Notes under the pieces: model-generated
What the model was told of the DNA's origin: nothing
Databases searched by the model: none
The model's input: only the letters and a program-made list of their open reading frames with translations
From: JAKFWF01 sp963750535
Lineage (GTDB): Bacteria; Pseudomonadota; Alphaproteobacteria; Rhizobiales; Hyphomicrobiaceae
Direction of reading: 5' to 3'
Length of the DNA stretch: 64,000 nt
Assembly: GCA_963750535.1 (NCBI GenBank)
Contig: CAVVRF010000047.1
Coordinates: 62,001-126,000 of the forward strand
Position numbers and translations under genes: made by a program
Shown here: positions 39,267-48,974 of the stretch, piece after piece
Layout of the letters: every line of letters starts with the position of its first letter
Numbering within the stretch: position 1 is the stretch's first letter

Positions 39267-41185
39267 CAGGCGATGACCTCCTCCATCAAATAGGCTCTGA
39301 GCGCCTGGCCTGCATGCGTGTAGGCGTCGGTTGCGGTCTCGATCGCCTGCGCCAGCTCTCGCAGCACCAGCAGTTGGCGCTGATCCGCGCCGGTCTCGAT
39401 CAGCCAACGCCTGAAGGAGCGCAGCCCATCATCGGCTTCGTGCTCGATGGCAATCAGCTTTTCGAGCGCCTGCATGAACTCGTCGAGGTCGTCGCGAATG
39501 TCCGATCGGGTGACGGTCGCGGCGCACTCGACGCAGCGTACGAGCTCACGCGCGGAAGCGAGCGACATGTCCGCCAGCGCCCTGAGCCTGGCGTCGGCGT
39601 CATCGCTCGGTCCGGTCAGCCGCGCCAGGTCAACGAGGGCTGCGGCTTCCTCGAGCTCGTCAATCGCATCGTCGGTGTATTCGAAGAAATCGAGCAGGGA
39701 GCGCGGTCGGGCGAACCGCCTGATATCGTCACGCGCCTCGTTGAGCACCTGGTCGGCTTTCTTCTCCCAGGTATCTGCCCGCATGACGAAGCGGGAGATC
39801 CAATCGCGGTCCTGTGCACTGTCCCGACGGCCGAGGGCCTCGACCAGCGCCAGCGCGAGATCGTAACCGATGGCGGCGTGCTCGGCGGCGTAATCGAAGA
39901 CGCGCAGCCGCTCCTTCTCGAATGCAATGCGCAGCCGCGCCTTGATCTCGTCCCTGATATTGCGGCGCGATCGTCGCTGTTGCAGCCCGATCGATGCCAG
40001 CCGCATCGCGTCCTTGAGGAACGCGACGGCGCTGGCTTCGTCGATCATCTCATCGAGCCGCTCGCCGTATCTCAATTGTGCGCCGGCAGCGTACTCCACG
40101 GCCTCGGCCAGCGCGCGCTCGCCGCCAACCTCGATCAGGGCCCGATGACCGAAATCCTGGTCGGCGGCCCACTTGAGCACAGCCACTGCCTGCTTCTTGC
40201 CGACAAAGATCCGGAGCCGCTTTCGCATCCGGTTCCAGTCGATCAGGAACACGATGCGCGATCCGAGCCGATCGAGAAATGTCTCGATCGCCTCATCGTC
40301 GGCGGCATCGAACCGGCCGGTCGACAAAATGTACTGGCCCAACTCGACCTTCTCGCTCTGGCGTTCCTCGGCGTGCTCCCAGACGAGGCCGCGATCGGCA
40401 AGAAGGCTCCTGAAAAATTGCAGCCGGGGCCAATGTATGTCGGTATAGGTCACGGTCACGGACCGCTCGTCGACCCTGATGACAAGGACATGGGCATCGG
40501 TCGTGCCGATGTCGTTCTGGATCAGGAGGCGGCCTTCGTGCTCGGTCGCGGTCGTGCCGAGCCCCGGATGGTCGAACTTGAGCGGGGCGGTACGGCTCAG
40601 CCCCTTCATGAAGGCCTTGACGCGCCGACGGCCTTTTTCCGACAGGTGGTGCACCCGCGCGCCATCGAGGGTCTCGACGGCAGTGGCGGCCTGGAGGAGG
40701 TTGATCGCCTTGTGGACGTCCATCACGATCAGGTGGAGGCTGTCACCGGCCTTGCGATCCCCCGACGTGATTGCCGAGATCAACGCACCCGGAATCGAGC
40801 CGTGCTCGGGAAGTGGCAGCGCCAACGCCTGCATGCGCGTCCTGAAAGTTGCCTGCTGCGCGGAAGGCAGGCAATCGAGCATGGCCGCGATGCTCTTCTG
40901 GATGCGACGCAGTACCTCCGGCCCATGCGGGATCCGAAAGACGCCAGGGCGCTCCTTGCGCGTTCCGGCAATGACATCGTCGAGCCATTCGTCGCCGATC
41001 TGGCAGGCGAGGCGCTCGGCTTTGAGCTCGACCGCAGGAGCATTCGGGTGCTCGGCTTGGGAGCGCGCCGTTTGCAACAAGGCAAAATAGAACTTGGACT
41101 GATCATTGGCGACAAGTGAACGTGCAACCAAATCGGGCGCGAGGATCTCCTGATCGCCCAGCTCTTCGACAATGGCATGCTTCAT
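39266..41185 (-). CDS. Large PhoU/DUF47-like helical protein of unknown function
   Basis: 639 residues, no signal or membrane segment. Residues 1-140 are predicted mainly helical. About 140-330 has mixed folds with IVMDVHKAINLLQ and GTTATEHEGRLLIQNDIGTT. About 400-630 is a long-helix region resembling PhoU/DUF47 proteins (ADTWEKKADQVLNEARDDIR; LEKLIAIEHEADDGLRSFRR). I do not recognise a catalytic site. It is translationally coupled to the PPDK-like gene by a TGATG overlap, suggesting the two act together, possibly as a phosphotransfer pair; that is inference. Confidence 0.6.
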   Translation of the reverse strand: MKHAIVEELGDQEILAPDLVARSLVANDQSKFYFALLQTARSQAEHPNAPAVELKAERLACQIGDEWLDDVIAGTRKERPGVFRIPHGPEVLRRIQKSIAAMLDCLPSAQQATFRTRMQALALPLPEHGSIPGALISAITSGDRKAGDSLHLIVMDVHKAINLLQAATAVETLDGARVHHLSEKGRRRVKAFMKGLSRTAPLKFDHPGLGTTATEHEGRLLIQNDIGTTDAHVLVIRVDERSVTVTYTDIHWPRLQFFRSLLADRGLVWEHAEERQSEKVELGQYILSTGRFDAADDEAIETFLDRLGSRIVFLIDWNRMRKRLRIFVGKKQAVAVLKWAADQDFGHRALIEVGGERALAEAVEYAAGAQLRYGERLDEMIDEASAVAFLKDAMRLASIGLQQRRSRRNIRDEIKARLRIAFEKERLRVFDYAAEHAAIGYDLALALVEALGRRDSAQDRDWISRFVMRADTWEKKADQVLNEARDDIRRFARPRSLLDFFEYTDDAIDELEEAAALVDLARLTGPSDDADARLRALADMSLASARELVRCVECAATVTRSDIRDDLDEFMQALEKLIAIEHEADDGLRSFRRWLIETGADQRQLLVLRELAQAIETATDAYTHAGQALRAYLMEEVIA

Positions 41186-41617
41186 GGCAATGACTCTTCT
41201 CGGTACGCCGTAGCGGGTCGTGCGTGGGCTGGCTCTCCGGCGTCGCGACCATGCGCATTTTCGAGGATGGCCGGAACGTCGCTCGGATCGCCGGGGGCCG
41301 TTGACATGGATCCTGTCGATAGCGCGTCGTGAGCAGCGCGGACTGCCACGTCTGTCTGAACCACTGCAAGGAGCTCACTGAATAATCGGCAAAATCGCCT
41401 GCGGCGCACCTGCCTGCTCGACCCGTGTCGAGTGCAAACAAGGGCCACCTAGTTCTTTCGCGTGACACCGGCATGACAGTCGACGTGGGGGATAGGACAG
41501 TCCATTCGACCGATCCAATGGCGGCGCCCGATTTGAGCCGCATTCGCCAGTTGTTCCGGGTGCTTTGGTGCGCTCGCCATCAAGACCATCTGGGCACGGC
41601 CAGTCCGTGCCGGAGGG
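41186..41617. other. Intergenic region upstream of the DUF47-like/PPDK-like pair
   Basis: 432 bases lie between the end of the methyltransferase-esterase gene and the start of the DUF47-like gene, both leftward. Short + frames here have no family match. It should contain the promoter for the pair. I looked for TTGAT-N4-ATCAA and found only a poor TTGAC-N4-ATCCT match near 41302, which I do not call. Confidence 0.4.
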
Positions 41618-43622
41618 CTAGACGCCAAACGGATAGGTATCCGGCAGGCCCTGCAGCTCGGCCACCTGGAACGGCCTCACCGCGGTGGTCCGATCGATCC
41701 AGATGTACTCATCGAATTGCCGCGGCAGCTCCGCCTCGAAGTAGTGGCTGGCGAGCTCGCTGTCGGGGCGGTAGATCACGCCGATCGCCCGCTCCAGTCG
41801 CGGCTTCTCGAGCTTCTCTCGCAGCTCCGCGGCGCCGGAATGCCGCAATGGCAGCAGCAGGCCCGGGGCTTCGGTCATATGGAACAGGCGCTCATAGCTT
41901 TGCGGGTGGGCCGGCAGGACCTGCATGACCTCCATCGGCTCGTCCCAGCCCGAGGCCGCGGCCACGGTTCCGTCGTTCGTCCCGAAGCCGATCGCATAGC
42001 ACGCCTTGCCGAAGTGCGCACGGCAGAGCTGGCCGATATTGTGCTCGCCGCGGCGGCCCATCTCCGTAGCCGAGGCATCGCCGATATGCGAGTTGTGCGC
42101 CCAGATCACCGCCTTCGAGTCGGCCCCGTGGTGATCGAGCACGTTCTGCAACGTCTCGAACATATGAGTGTCGCGGAGATTCCAGGAAGCCCGCGAGCCG
42201 TAATACATGACGCGGTAGTATTGTTCCGCATTCGCTACCAATCGTGCGTTCTGGGAGGCATCGAAGAAGCGCTCGCCATCTTGCGGCGAATAAAGCTTGC
42301 CGCTTCTGCAGCAGCTCGACGAGGATGTGCGCCACGGCCTGCTCGCACTTGTGATAGGTCCCGCGTAGCGCTGCCCGGCCATAGGCAGCCGGGTCGGCTT
42401 CCCAGGGCGACAGGCAGCCATAGCGTTGCTTTGCGATGGTGGCGAGCTCGGGGTCGACGGTTGCCAGGTAGTCGATGACGGCGCGAGCCGAGGTATAGAG
42501 GCTATAGAGATCCAGGCCGTAGAACGCGACGCGCTGGCGATAGTCCAGCGACGAATTGCGCGCATGCAGCCAATCGACGAAGGCGCGCGTCTCGTCGTTG
42601 CGCCACATCCACGTCGGGAAGCGGGCGAACGCGGTCCATTCCGACGGCTGCGCTTTGCGGTGGCGAGCATAGTGATCGATACGGGCCGCGTCCGGCCAGT
42701 CGGCCTCGATCGCGACCAGGTTGAAAGCCTTCGCCTCGATCAGCCGCCGCGTGATCCGCTCCCGCAAACGATAGAATTCCGACGTCCCGTGGCTGGCCTC
42801 GCCGATCAGCACCACGCGGGCATCTCCGATCCGGCGCAGAAGCGGCTCGAGGTCGGCATCGTCGAGCGCTTCGAATTTCTCGCCGTGCCGCGCGATAAGC
42901 GCCGGCACCGACACGCTCACGGCCGGGCGCGCTTGCACGACGCGGGGAGGCTTCGTTTGCCATTCGCTGTCCTCGCTCTCCCAGCCCTCCTTGCCGATCA
43001 GCGGCACGAACCGCACATCGGCGATATCCTCGCGCTCGAACTCCTCCTCGTCGACGCGCGTGATGCGAATGAGCTCCTGTGATCGCGGGTTGCTGCCGAC
43101 CGGTATCACCAGGCGACCGCCGATCTTGAGCTGGCGGGTGAGCGACTTCGGAACATCGGGCGCACCGGCCGAGACGAGAATTGCGTCGAAGGGTGCCTCC
43201 TCGACCCACCCTTCGGTCCCGTCGGCATGGCGCACATGGACATTGTCGCAGCCGGCGGCGGCAAGATTGGCGGCCGCCATCTCGGCGAGCCGGCCGATCC
43301 GTTCGATGGTGAACACCTCGCGGGCGATCTCGGCCAGAACGGCCGCCGCATAGCCGGAGCCGGCACCGATTTCGAGCACGCGCTCGCCGCCGCGCAAGGC
43401 CAGTGCTTCGACCATGAAGGCGACGATGTAGGGTTGCGAGATGGTTTGACCAGCGCCGATCGGCAGCGGCGTGTCCTCGTAGGCCTCGATTCTGCGGTCC
43501 TTGGGGACAAACTTCTCGCGCGGCACCGCGCGCATGGCGGCAAGCACCAGCGGATCGCGAACGCCGCGAGCCTCGATCTGCCTTGCGACGAGGCGATTGC
43601 GCAACTGCCGCATACTGGTCAT
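41618..43622 (-). CDS. Protein-L-isoaspartate O-methyltransferase / erythromycin-esterase-like fusion (frameshift near 42298)
   Basis: The first frame starts MTSMRQLRNRLVARQIEARG and is a complete PCMT domain (about 1-215) with SAM motif VLEIGAGSGYAAAVLAEI and GAGQTISQPYIVA. From about 255 it becomes an erythromycin-esterase-type domain: ARVVLIGEASHGTSEFYRLR and AIEADWPDAARI. A one-base indel near 42298 moves to a second frame, which continues YSPQDGERFFDASQNARLVA, IWAHNSHIGDASATEMGRRG and ends at 41618. The joined length is about 668 residues. PCMT repairs isoaspartyl damage; the esterase-like half has conserved Glu/His but unknown substrate. Neighbouring groEL and hsp20 suggest a protein-damage role. 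Confidence 0.82.
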
Positions 43623-43728
43623 GGCAACCTCACCGGTGGTCTTGGGCGACGAACCGCTGCTCGGGATCAACCTCCTGACGGCCAGCCTTGGCGCCAGATG
43701 GCCAAAGGCGACGCAGCGCGATCAGCCT

Positions 43729-45351
43729 CTACATCGCCATCTCAGGAGCGCCGGGGCCTTCGGGCTTCGGCTCCGGCAGATCGGTCATCGTTGCCTCGGT
43801 CAGCAGCAATACGCTCGCGACGGATACGGCATTTTCGAGCGCGACGCGCACCACCTTCGTCGGGTCGATGATCCCCGCTTCGACAAGATCGACATATTCG
43901 TTGCGCGCGGCATCGAAGCCGAAGTTGCCCTTGCCCTCGAGCATTCGCGCCACCACCACGCCGCCATCGACGGCCGAGTTCTCGGCGATCTGCCGCGCCG
44001 GCACCAGCAGCGCGCGCTTGAGGATCTGAACGCCGGTTTTCTCGTCACCCTGTGTGGAGCTCTCGAGTTGCGCGACCGCGTCCACGCAACGCAAGAGTGC
44101 CAAGCCGCCGCCCGGCACGATCCCTTCGCCGATAGCGGCCTTGGTGGCACTGATTGCGTCGTCCAGCGCCTCCTTCTTCGCCTTCATCTCCGACTCGGCC
44201 GGGGCGCCGACGCGGATCACGGCGACGCCGCCGGCGAGCTTGGCCAGCCGCTCCTGGAGCTTCTCGCGGTCGTAGTCCGACTTCGTCTCGTCGATTTGCG
44301 TCTTGATCTGCTTCACTCGCGCGTCGATGTCGGGCTTCTTGCCGGCCCCGTCCACGATGGTCGTGTTGTCCTTGTCGATCGAAACGCGGTTGGCGCGTCC
44401 GAGCATGTCGAGCGTGACGTTCTCGAGCTTGATGCCGAGGTCCTCGCTGATGACGGTGCCGCCGGTCAGGATCGCGATGTCCTCGAGCATGGCCTTGCGA
44501 CGGTCGCCGAACCCCGGCGCCTTCACCGCCGCCGCCTTGAGCCCGCCCCGCAGCTTGTTGACGACGAGCGTCGCCAGGGCCTCGCCCTCGACCTCCTCGG
44601 CGATGATCAGAAGTGGCCTGCCCGACTGGACAACGGCTTCGAGCAGCGGCAGCAGGGACTGCAGTCCGGCAAGCTTCTTCTCATGGATGAGGATGTAGGG
44701 CTCCGCCAGCTCGACGGTCATTTTCTCCGGGTTGGTCACGAAATAGGGTGACACGAACCCGCGATCGAATTGCATTCCCTCGACGACATCCAGCGTGGTC
44801 TCGGTCGTCTTGGCTTCCTCGACAGTGATGACGCCTTCGCCGCCGACCTTCTCCATGGCATCGGCCACCAGCTCGCCGATTGCCGGATCATTATGAGCTG
44901 AAAGCGCTGCGACCTGTGCCTTCTCCTTGCGCTCCTTGACCGGGCGCGAGAGGGCTTTGAGGGCGTCGACGGCGACCTTTGCGGCTCTATCCAGGCCGCG
45001 CTTGATATCGATGGCGCTGGCGCCAGCCACCACATTGCGCACACCGTCCGCGAGGATGGCGTGGGCGAGCACGGTCGACGTGCTGGTACCGTCGCCGACG
45101 CTCTCGCCGGTCTTCTCGGCGGCCTGTCGAAGCATCTGGGCGCCGAGGTTCTCCTCCGGGTCCTTGAGGTCCATCTCCTTGGCGATCGTGACGCCGTCGT
45201 TGCAGACGAGAGGCGCTCCCCACTTCCGCTGGATCAGAACCGATTTGGATTTTGGCCCCAGCGTAATGCGGATGGCATCCGCGAGCTGCGCCGAGCCGCG
45301 CAGTACCTTCTCGCGGGCGGCCGACCTGAACAGAACCTGTTTGTGCGCCAT
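43729..45351 (-). CDS. groL: Chaperonin GroEL
   Basis: 540 residues, intact. Typical segments are GPKSKSVLIQRKWGAPLVCN, VGDGTSTSTVLAHAILADGV (ATP site), NDPAIGELVADAMEKVGGEG and EGIVPGGGLALLRC. The tail is PEPKPEGPGAPEMAM rather than a long Gly-Met repeat. No groES lies next to it, so this is likely a secondary GroEL copy that borrows GroES from the main operon. It follows hsp20 by 118 bases in the same direction, downstream of the FNR/FixK box. Confidence 0.96.
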   Translation of the reverse strand: MAHKQVLFRSAAREKVLRGSAQLADAIRITLGPKSKSVLIQRKWGAPLVCNDGVTIAKEMDLKDPEENLGAQMLRQAAEKTGESVGDGTSTSTVLAHAILADGVRNVVAGASAIDIKRGLDRAAKVAVDALKALSRPVKERKEKAQVAALSAHNDPAIGELVADAMEKVGGEGVITVEEAKTTETTLDVVEGMQFDRGFVSPYFVTNPEKMTVELAEPYILIHEKKLAGLQSLLPLLEAVVQSGRPLLIIAEEVEGEALATLVVNKLRGGLKAAAVKAPGFGDRRKAMLEDIAILTGGTVISEDLGIKLENVTLDMLGRANRVSIDKDNTTIVDGAGKKPDIDARVKQIKTQIDETKSDYDREKLQERLAKLAGGVAVIRVGAPAESEMKAKKEALDDAISATKAAIGEGIVPGGGLALLRCVDAVAQLESSTQGDEKTGVQILKRALLVPARQIAENSAVDGGVVVARMLEGKGNFGFDAARNEYVDLVEAGIIDPTKVVRVALENAVSVASVLLLTEATMTDLPEPKPEGPGAPEMAM

Positions 45352-45469
45352 GTGCCAGCACTCGTCTCATGGCCTCAGCGCAGCGGCACGCGGCCGCTGC
45401 GCGATGAAGTGGATTTGGCTTGCTCACGTTACGGCAGAACCCGGAACATGCGCTGTCGCAGCTCAGCCG

Positions 45470-45973
45470 TCAGCCCTTGCCGATCGGGATGCGCTTCTCG
45501 GCTTTCATTGCCTCCGGCCGCTTCGGCAGCGTGACCTTCAGAACGCCCTTGTCGAACGCTGCCTTCACTTTGTCGGTGTCGATCGTGTCGGAGACCCGCA
45601 ATGACCTCTGGAAGCTGCCGTAGCTGCGCTCGGTCAAGTGATAGTCATCCTTCTTCTCCTCGCGCTCCGACTTCTTCTCACCCTTCAATGTGAGCATGCC
45701 ATTGTTCAGCGTTACGCTGACATCCTTCTCATCCATCCCTGGCAGCTCGGCCTCGACGACGAACTCGGTCGGCGTCTCGCGCACGTCCGTGCTCGGCACG
45801 ACGGCCTCGCTTCCCTCGCCGCGCAGAAGCGATGGGAAGCGGCCAAAGCCACGTCCGAGGAATGAATCGAACACGCGGTCCATCTCGGCCCGCATTGCCG
45901 CGAATGGATCGGCATACCGCTGCAAAACCGAACCGGAGCTGCTTGCCTCGGTCTTCTTGATTTCCTGACCCAT
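45470..45973 (-). CDS. Small heat-shock protein (Hsp20/alpha-crystallin family)
   Basis: 167 residues from ATG 45973, chosen for GGAGG six bases upstream. The alpha-crystallin domain runs from about 55 to 155 (PSTDVRETPTEFVVEAELPG; GMLTLKGEKKSEREEKKDDY; GVLKVTLPKRPEA). It holds unfolding proteins as an ATP-independent chaperone. It appears to head a two-gene unit with groEL. I looked for a ROSE-type RNA thermometer in the leader and could not identify one. Confidence 0.93.
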   Translation of the reverse strand: MGQEIKKTEASSSGSVLQRYADPFAAMRAEMDRVFDSFLGRGFGRFPSLLRGEGSEAVVPSTDVRETPTEFVVEAELPGMDEKDVSVTLNNGMLTLKGEKKSEREEKKDDYHLTERSYGSFQRSLRVSDTIDTDKVKAAFDKGVLKVTLPKRPEAMKAEKRIPIGKG

Positions 45974-46086
45974 GGTGAGCCTCCTTGCTGAATAATCCAC
46001 ATTATCGGGCGACGCTTGCCGATCGCCTCGGCTCGTGGCCGCCGCAATGAATTCGTAAAGATTGGTGGCCCGTCGAAGCCCGCGCA

Positions 46087-46100
46087 TTGATGCTGATCAA
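46087..46100. promoter_or_regulatory. Perfect FNR/FixK box
   Basis: TTGAT-GCTG-ATCAA is an exact match to the FNR/FixK/Anr consensus TTGAT-N4-ATCAA. It lies 114-127 bases before the hsp20 start and 103-116 bases before the divergent helix-hairpin-helix gene, so either or both could be induced at low oxygen. FixK2 control of chaperone genes is known in rhizobia; here it is inferred from the site. Confidence 0.65.
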
Positions 46101-46202
46101 CGGCTCGAGCGGCTGCCGCGCATAGTTTTTCGTCTGCAAGCATGGGGATCGCGCAGCGCTGTCCTTGGTGATGCGCGGATGCCTTTGGCCAATGGAGCTC
46201 GA

Positions 46203-47070
46203 TGAGTGATCCATGCGAGTAACCAGATGGTTGCCGACAAGCTGCGGGAGATGGCCGACATCCTCGAATTGCAGCATGAGGATGGCTATCGGGTCGCGGC
46301 CTATCGCCGGGCGGCAAAGACCGTGATGGAGCTGCCCCGGCCAATTGATGAGATTGTTCGGATCGGTGGCATCAAGGGCCTGATGGAACTGCCCGGCATT
46401 GGCCGAGGCATCGGCACTGCCATCGCCGAGCTCGTCGGAACGGGACGCTGGAGCCTGCTCGACAGGGTCTCGGGCACCCTGGAGCCGGAGAAGCTTTTCC
46501 AGACCGTTCCCGGGATCGGGCCCGGCCTCGCCGCCCGAATCCACGATGAGCTGCACGTCGACACGCTCGAACAGCTTGAGCAGGCCGCGCACGACGGGCG
46601 TCTCGAGCATGTATCCGGTCTGGGCGTCCGGCGTACCCAGGCAATCAAAGGGGCACTCGGCGAGCGGCTTGGCCATCGGCACTTCAGGAGGTGCGGGACC
46701 TGCCGTCGCGCCGCCAATCGACATTGTGCTGGACGTGGACCGGGAGTACCTGACGAAGGTTGCTCAAGGCACGCTGCGCAAGATTGCGCCCAAGCGCTTC
46801 AATCCCGCGGGCGAGGCTTGGCTGCCGGTGCTGCACACGCGGCGTGGCGATTGGCAGTTCACTGTTCTGTTCTCGAATACGCGGCGAGCGCACGAGCTCG
46901 GCAAGGCGCAGGATTGGGTTGTGATCTACTACCACACCGACTCCGAGCCGGAGGCCCAATGCACTGTCGTGACCGAGACCCACGGCACGATGGAGGGACG
47001 CCGGGTCGTACGAGGGCGGGAGGGGGATTGCATCGCGCACTATGCCGCTCCCGGGCAGGCGGCGGGATAG
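46203..47070 (+). CDS. Helix-hairpin-helix (PolX N-terminal-like) protein (frameshift near 46669)
   Basis: Residues about 1-155 resemble the N-terminal module of family X DNA polymerases: NQMVADKLREMADILELQHE, then HhH motifs GLMELPGIGRGIGTAIAELV and VPGIGPGLAARIHDEL. One extra G near 46669 shifts the frame; the second continues IDIVLDVDREYLTKVAQGTL, RRGDWQFTVLFSNTRRAHEL and ends at 47070. No polymerase or PHP catalytic domain is present. ATG 46203 has a GGAG site, but reading from it needs removal of one C near 46211; otherwise GTG 46206 is the start. It is divergent from hsp20 across the FNR/FixK box. Probable DNA binding, function unknown. Confidence 0.7.
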
Positions 47071-47136
47071 GTGCGGTAGGGGTAGCAAGCACGGGGCCGC
47101 GCGCCATCGGCAGTAGCGCCGCCTCGGCGTTGATGG

Positions 47137-47820
47137 TCAGCTCAGCCAATGCTGCTCGGCGGTCTTGAGGCGGGTGTATTCGTGCAGATAAACCCCAATC
47201 TGGCCGCCCGCGATGGCTGGGTGCGAGGTCAGCGCTTTCACTGCTTGCCGCAGTGCCGGCTCGGAACAGCCTTCGATCAGGATGACCCAGTTGGCTGGCA
47301 ACTCGATATCGGTGCGGTCCTTGCTTTCGGCGGTGCGGGCGCCTGATGCTAAGACGTCGGCCCGCAACAGATGCGCGCCGGTGATCTCCGGCATTCGGGA
47401 GACCTGCAGCAGAAGATCGGCGATCCGCTCGCGCTCGGCATCGGCCTGATCCTGCGGAACGTCGAACCGCAAAGTGAGCAGCGTTCCACCGGGCCCAACT
47501 CCGAACGTCGCCAGAACGCGGGTCAAGGAACGCGATGTTGTACGGAAATGCGACGTCGCGCGCTTCGTCCAGGGCGTCGGCGCATTCAGGCGATTTAGAT
47601 AGTCGACGCCCTGCGTGACCTCGAACGTAAGTGTCTCGTAGAGCGTGAAGTACTCGGGCGCCGTCTCGGCAGTGGTAGCCCGGTAGCGCCGGCCGCGCAA
47701 AAAGCCCGGAATTCCAACCCGCTCGGGCATGTGCTCATGCAGGTGCCACGCGTAGAAGTCAGCTCGACCTTCCGGCGCAATTCCATTCCAGATCGCGATC
47801 GCACCTTCACCTGCCAGCAT
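47137..47820 (-). CDS. Conserved hypothetical protein, dimeric alpha/beta-barrel (EthD-like)
   Basis: 227 residues starting MLAGEGAIAIWNGIAPEGRA. YAWHLHEHMPERVGIPGFLR and EYFTLYETLTFEVTQGVDYL fit a ferredoxin-like fold of the EthD/monooxygenase type, with a second, more diverged copy in the C-terminal half. No catalytic residues can be assigned. It is the distal gene of the IclR-SDR-oxidoreductase group, 120 bases after the Gfo/Idh/MocA gene. A role in the same sugar or polyol pathway is possible. Confidence 0.65.
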   Translation of the reverse strand: MLAGEGAIAIWNGIAPEGRADFYAWHLHEHMPERVGIPGFLRGRRYRATTAETAPEYFTLYETLTFEVTQGVDYLNRLNAPTPWTKRATSHFRTTSRSLTRVLATFGVGPGGTLLTLRFDVPQDQADAERERIADLLLQVSRMPEITGAHLLRADVLASGARTAESKDRTDIELPANWVILIEGCSEPALRQAVKALTSHPAIAGGQIGVYLHEYTRLKTAEQHWLS

Positions 47821-47940
47821 GGTCGCCGCTCCCACTCGAATGATCGGATTGACTTCGTTGCGCGGACGCGACGCCGACGCTCGGCGCGTCGATCCCGTCG
47901 CCGTCGGTCCGGACCGCCATTGATGTTGGCGAGAACACGC

Positions 47941-48966
47941 TCATGCACGCCCCTCCGGTGCGACCGGCGTCCCGCCCATGCCAGCCGACAGGTAAGCGGC
48001 CTCGACGATCGCCAGCGCCCGCGCCGCATCCCGCAGTCCCGCGAACGGCGCGAGCCCTGCCCGCCAGTCGGCAAGCGCCGTCGCGACAAATTCCGCGTAG
48101 TAGAGATCGGTTTCCATCCGCGCCGGCACCACCGTCGACTCGATCACGCCATTGGCCGCCAATCGCCGCACGGCGAGGCCGTCGGCCAGCGCCTGGTAGT
48201 AGGCATCCGTCGTCCTCACCGAGAAGCCGAGCTCCCGCTGCGTTGCCACGTCCTTCAGGTACGTGTAGCCGGCCTCGATCGTTCCGATCTGGCCCGCCGC
48301 AGTGATCAGCCGCACGCTGATCTCGTCCTCGATCGACAGCTTGCTGATGCGCGAGGTGCTCGCGGCCGAAACCGACACGACGTCGCTGCCGGCCAGGAAC
48401 CGGAACAGGTCGACGAAATGAATCCCGAGGTTGACGAGCGCGCCGCCGCCCGACACCGCCTTGTCGAGCATCCACGGCGTGCCCATTGCAATGTATCGAT
48501 CGGGTGGGCCGCCGATGAAGCGGAAGTTCGCGTGCTCGACCTCGCTGGTCGCCGAGGATCGCAGCGATTTGATCGCATCGCTGATCCGGAGAATGAAGGG
48601 TACCGCGACAAACAGCCCTTTGCCCTCGGCCGCATCGGCGAGCCGCTCGACGTCCGCGGCGCGAACGCCGCAAGGCTTTTCGATCGCGAACGGGATGCCG
48701 CGCTCAATGAGCATCATCGCGAGTGCCGGCATATCGACATGACGGCCGAAGGCAAAGGCGAAGTCGACCGTTTCCGCGGCCAGGAGCGCTTCCGCCGTGG
48801 CGTAGCTTCGGCAGCCGAGGCGTTTTGCGAGCTCGGGCCCATTGCGGCCGGTGCTGTCGGACACCCCGACGACCTCGATGCCGCGGCCCAGCAGCGCTCC
48901 CTGGTACAGGGGAACATGCCAGTGCATCGATTCGAGAACAGCAACTTTCGCTTTCGCGTCGGACAT
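47941..48966 (-). CDS. Gfo/Idh/MocA-family oxidoreductase
   Basis: 341 residues. The Rossmann half has AVLESMHWHVPLYQGALLGR and VVGVSDSTGRNGPELAKRLG. The catalytic-type motif is FAIEKPCGVRAADVERLADA (EKP), and the C-terminal beta sheet includes GGGALVNLGIHFVDLFRFLA. These NAD(P)-dependent enzymes oxidise or reduce sugars, inositols and related polyols. It lies eight bases after the SDR gene and opposite a CUT1 transporter, so a sugar-derived substrate is likely. Confidence 0.88.
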   Translation of the reverse strand: MSDAKAKVAVLESMHWHVPLYQGALLGRGIEVVGVSDSTGRNGPELAKRLGCRSYATAEALLAAETVDFAFAFGRHVDMPALAMMLIERGIPFAIEKPCGVRAADVERLADAAEGKGLFVAVPFILRISDAIKSLRSSATSEVEHANFRFIGGPPDRYIAMGTPWMLDKAVSGGGALVNLGIHFVDLFRFLAGSDVVSVSAASTSRISKLSIEDEISVRLITAAGQIGTIEAGYTYLKDVATQRELGFSVRTTDAYYQALADGLAVRRLAANGVIESTVVPARMETDLYYAEFVATALADWRAGLAPFAGLRDAARALAIVEAAYLSAGMGGTPVAPEGRA

Positions 48967-48974
48967 CGCCCGCC

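Noticed and set aside
41296..41309. Possible FNR box upstream of the DUF47-like gene
   Set aside because: TTGAC-N4-ATCCT has mismatches in both arms, unlike the perfect site at 46087.
45352..45400. CIRCE element for HrcA before groEL
   Set aside because: Only one GAGTGCT half-site is visible; the TTAGCACTC partner at the right spacing is missing.
45974..46086. ROSE-type RNA thermometer in the hsp20 leader
   Set aside because: A GGAGG site and a small ATAAT/ATTAT stem are present, but I could not find the conserved UYGCU hairpin masking the ribosome binding site.
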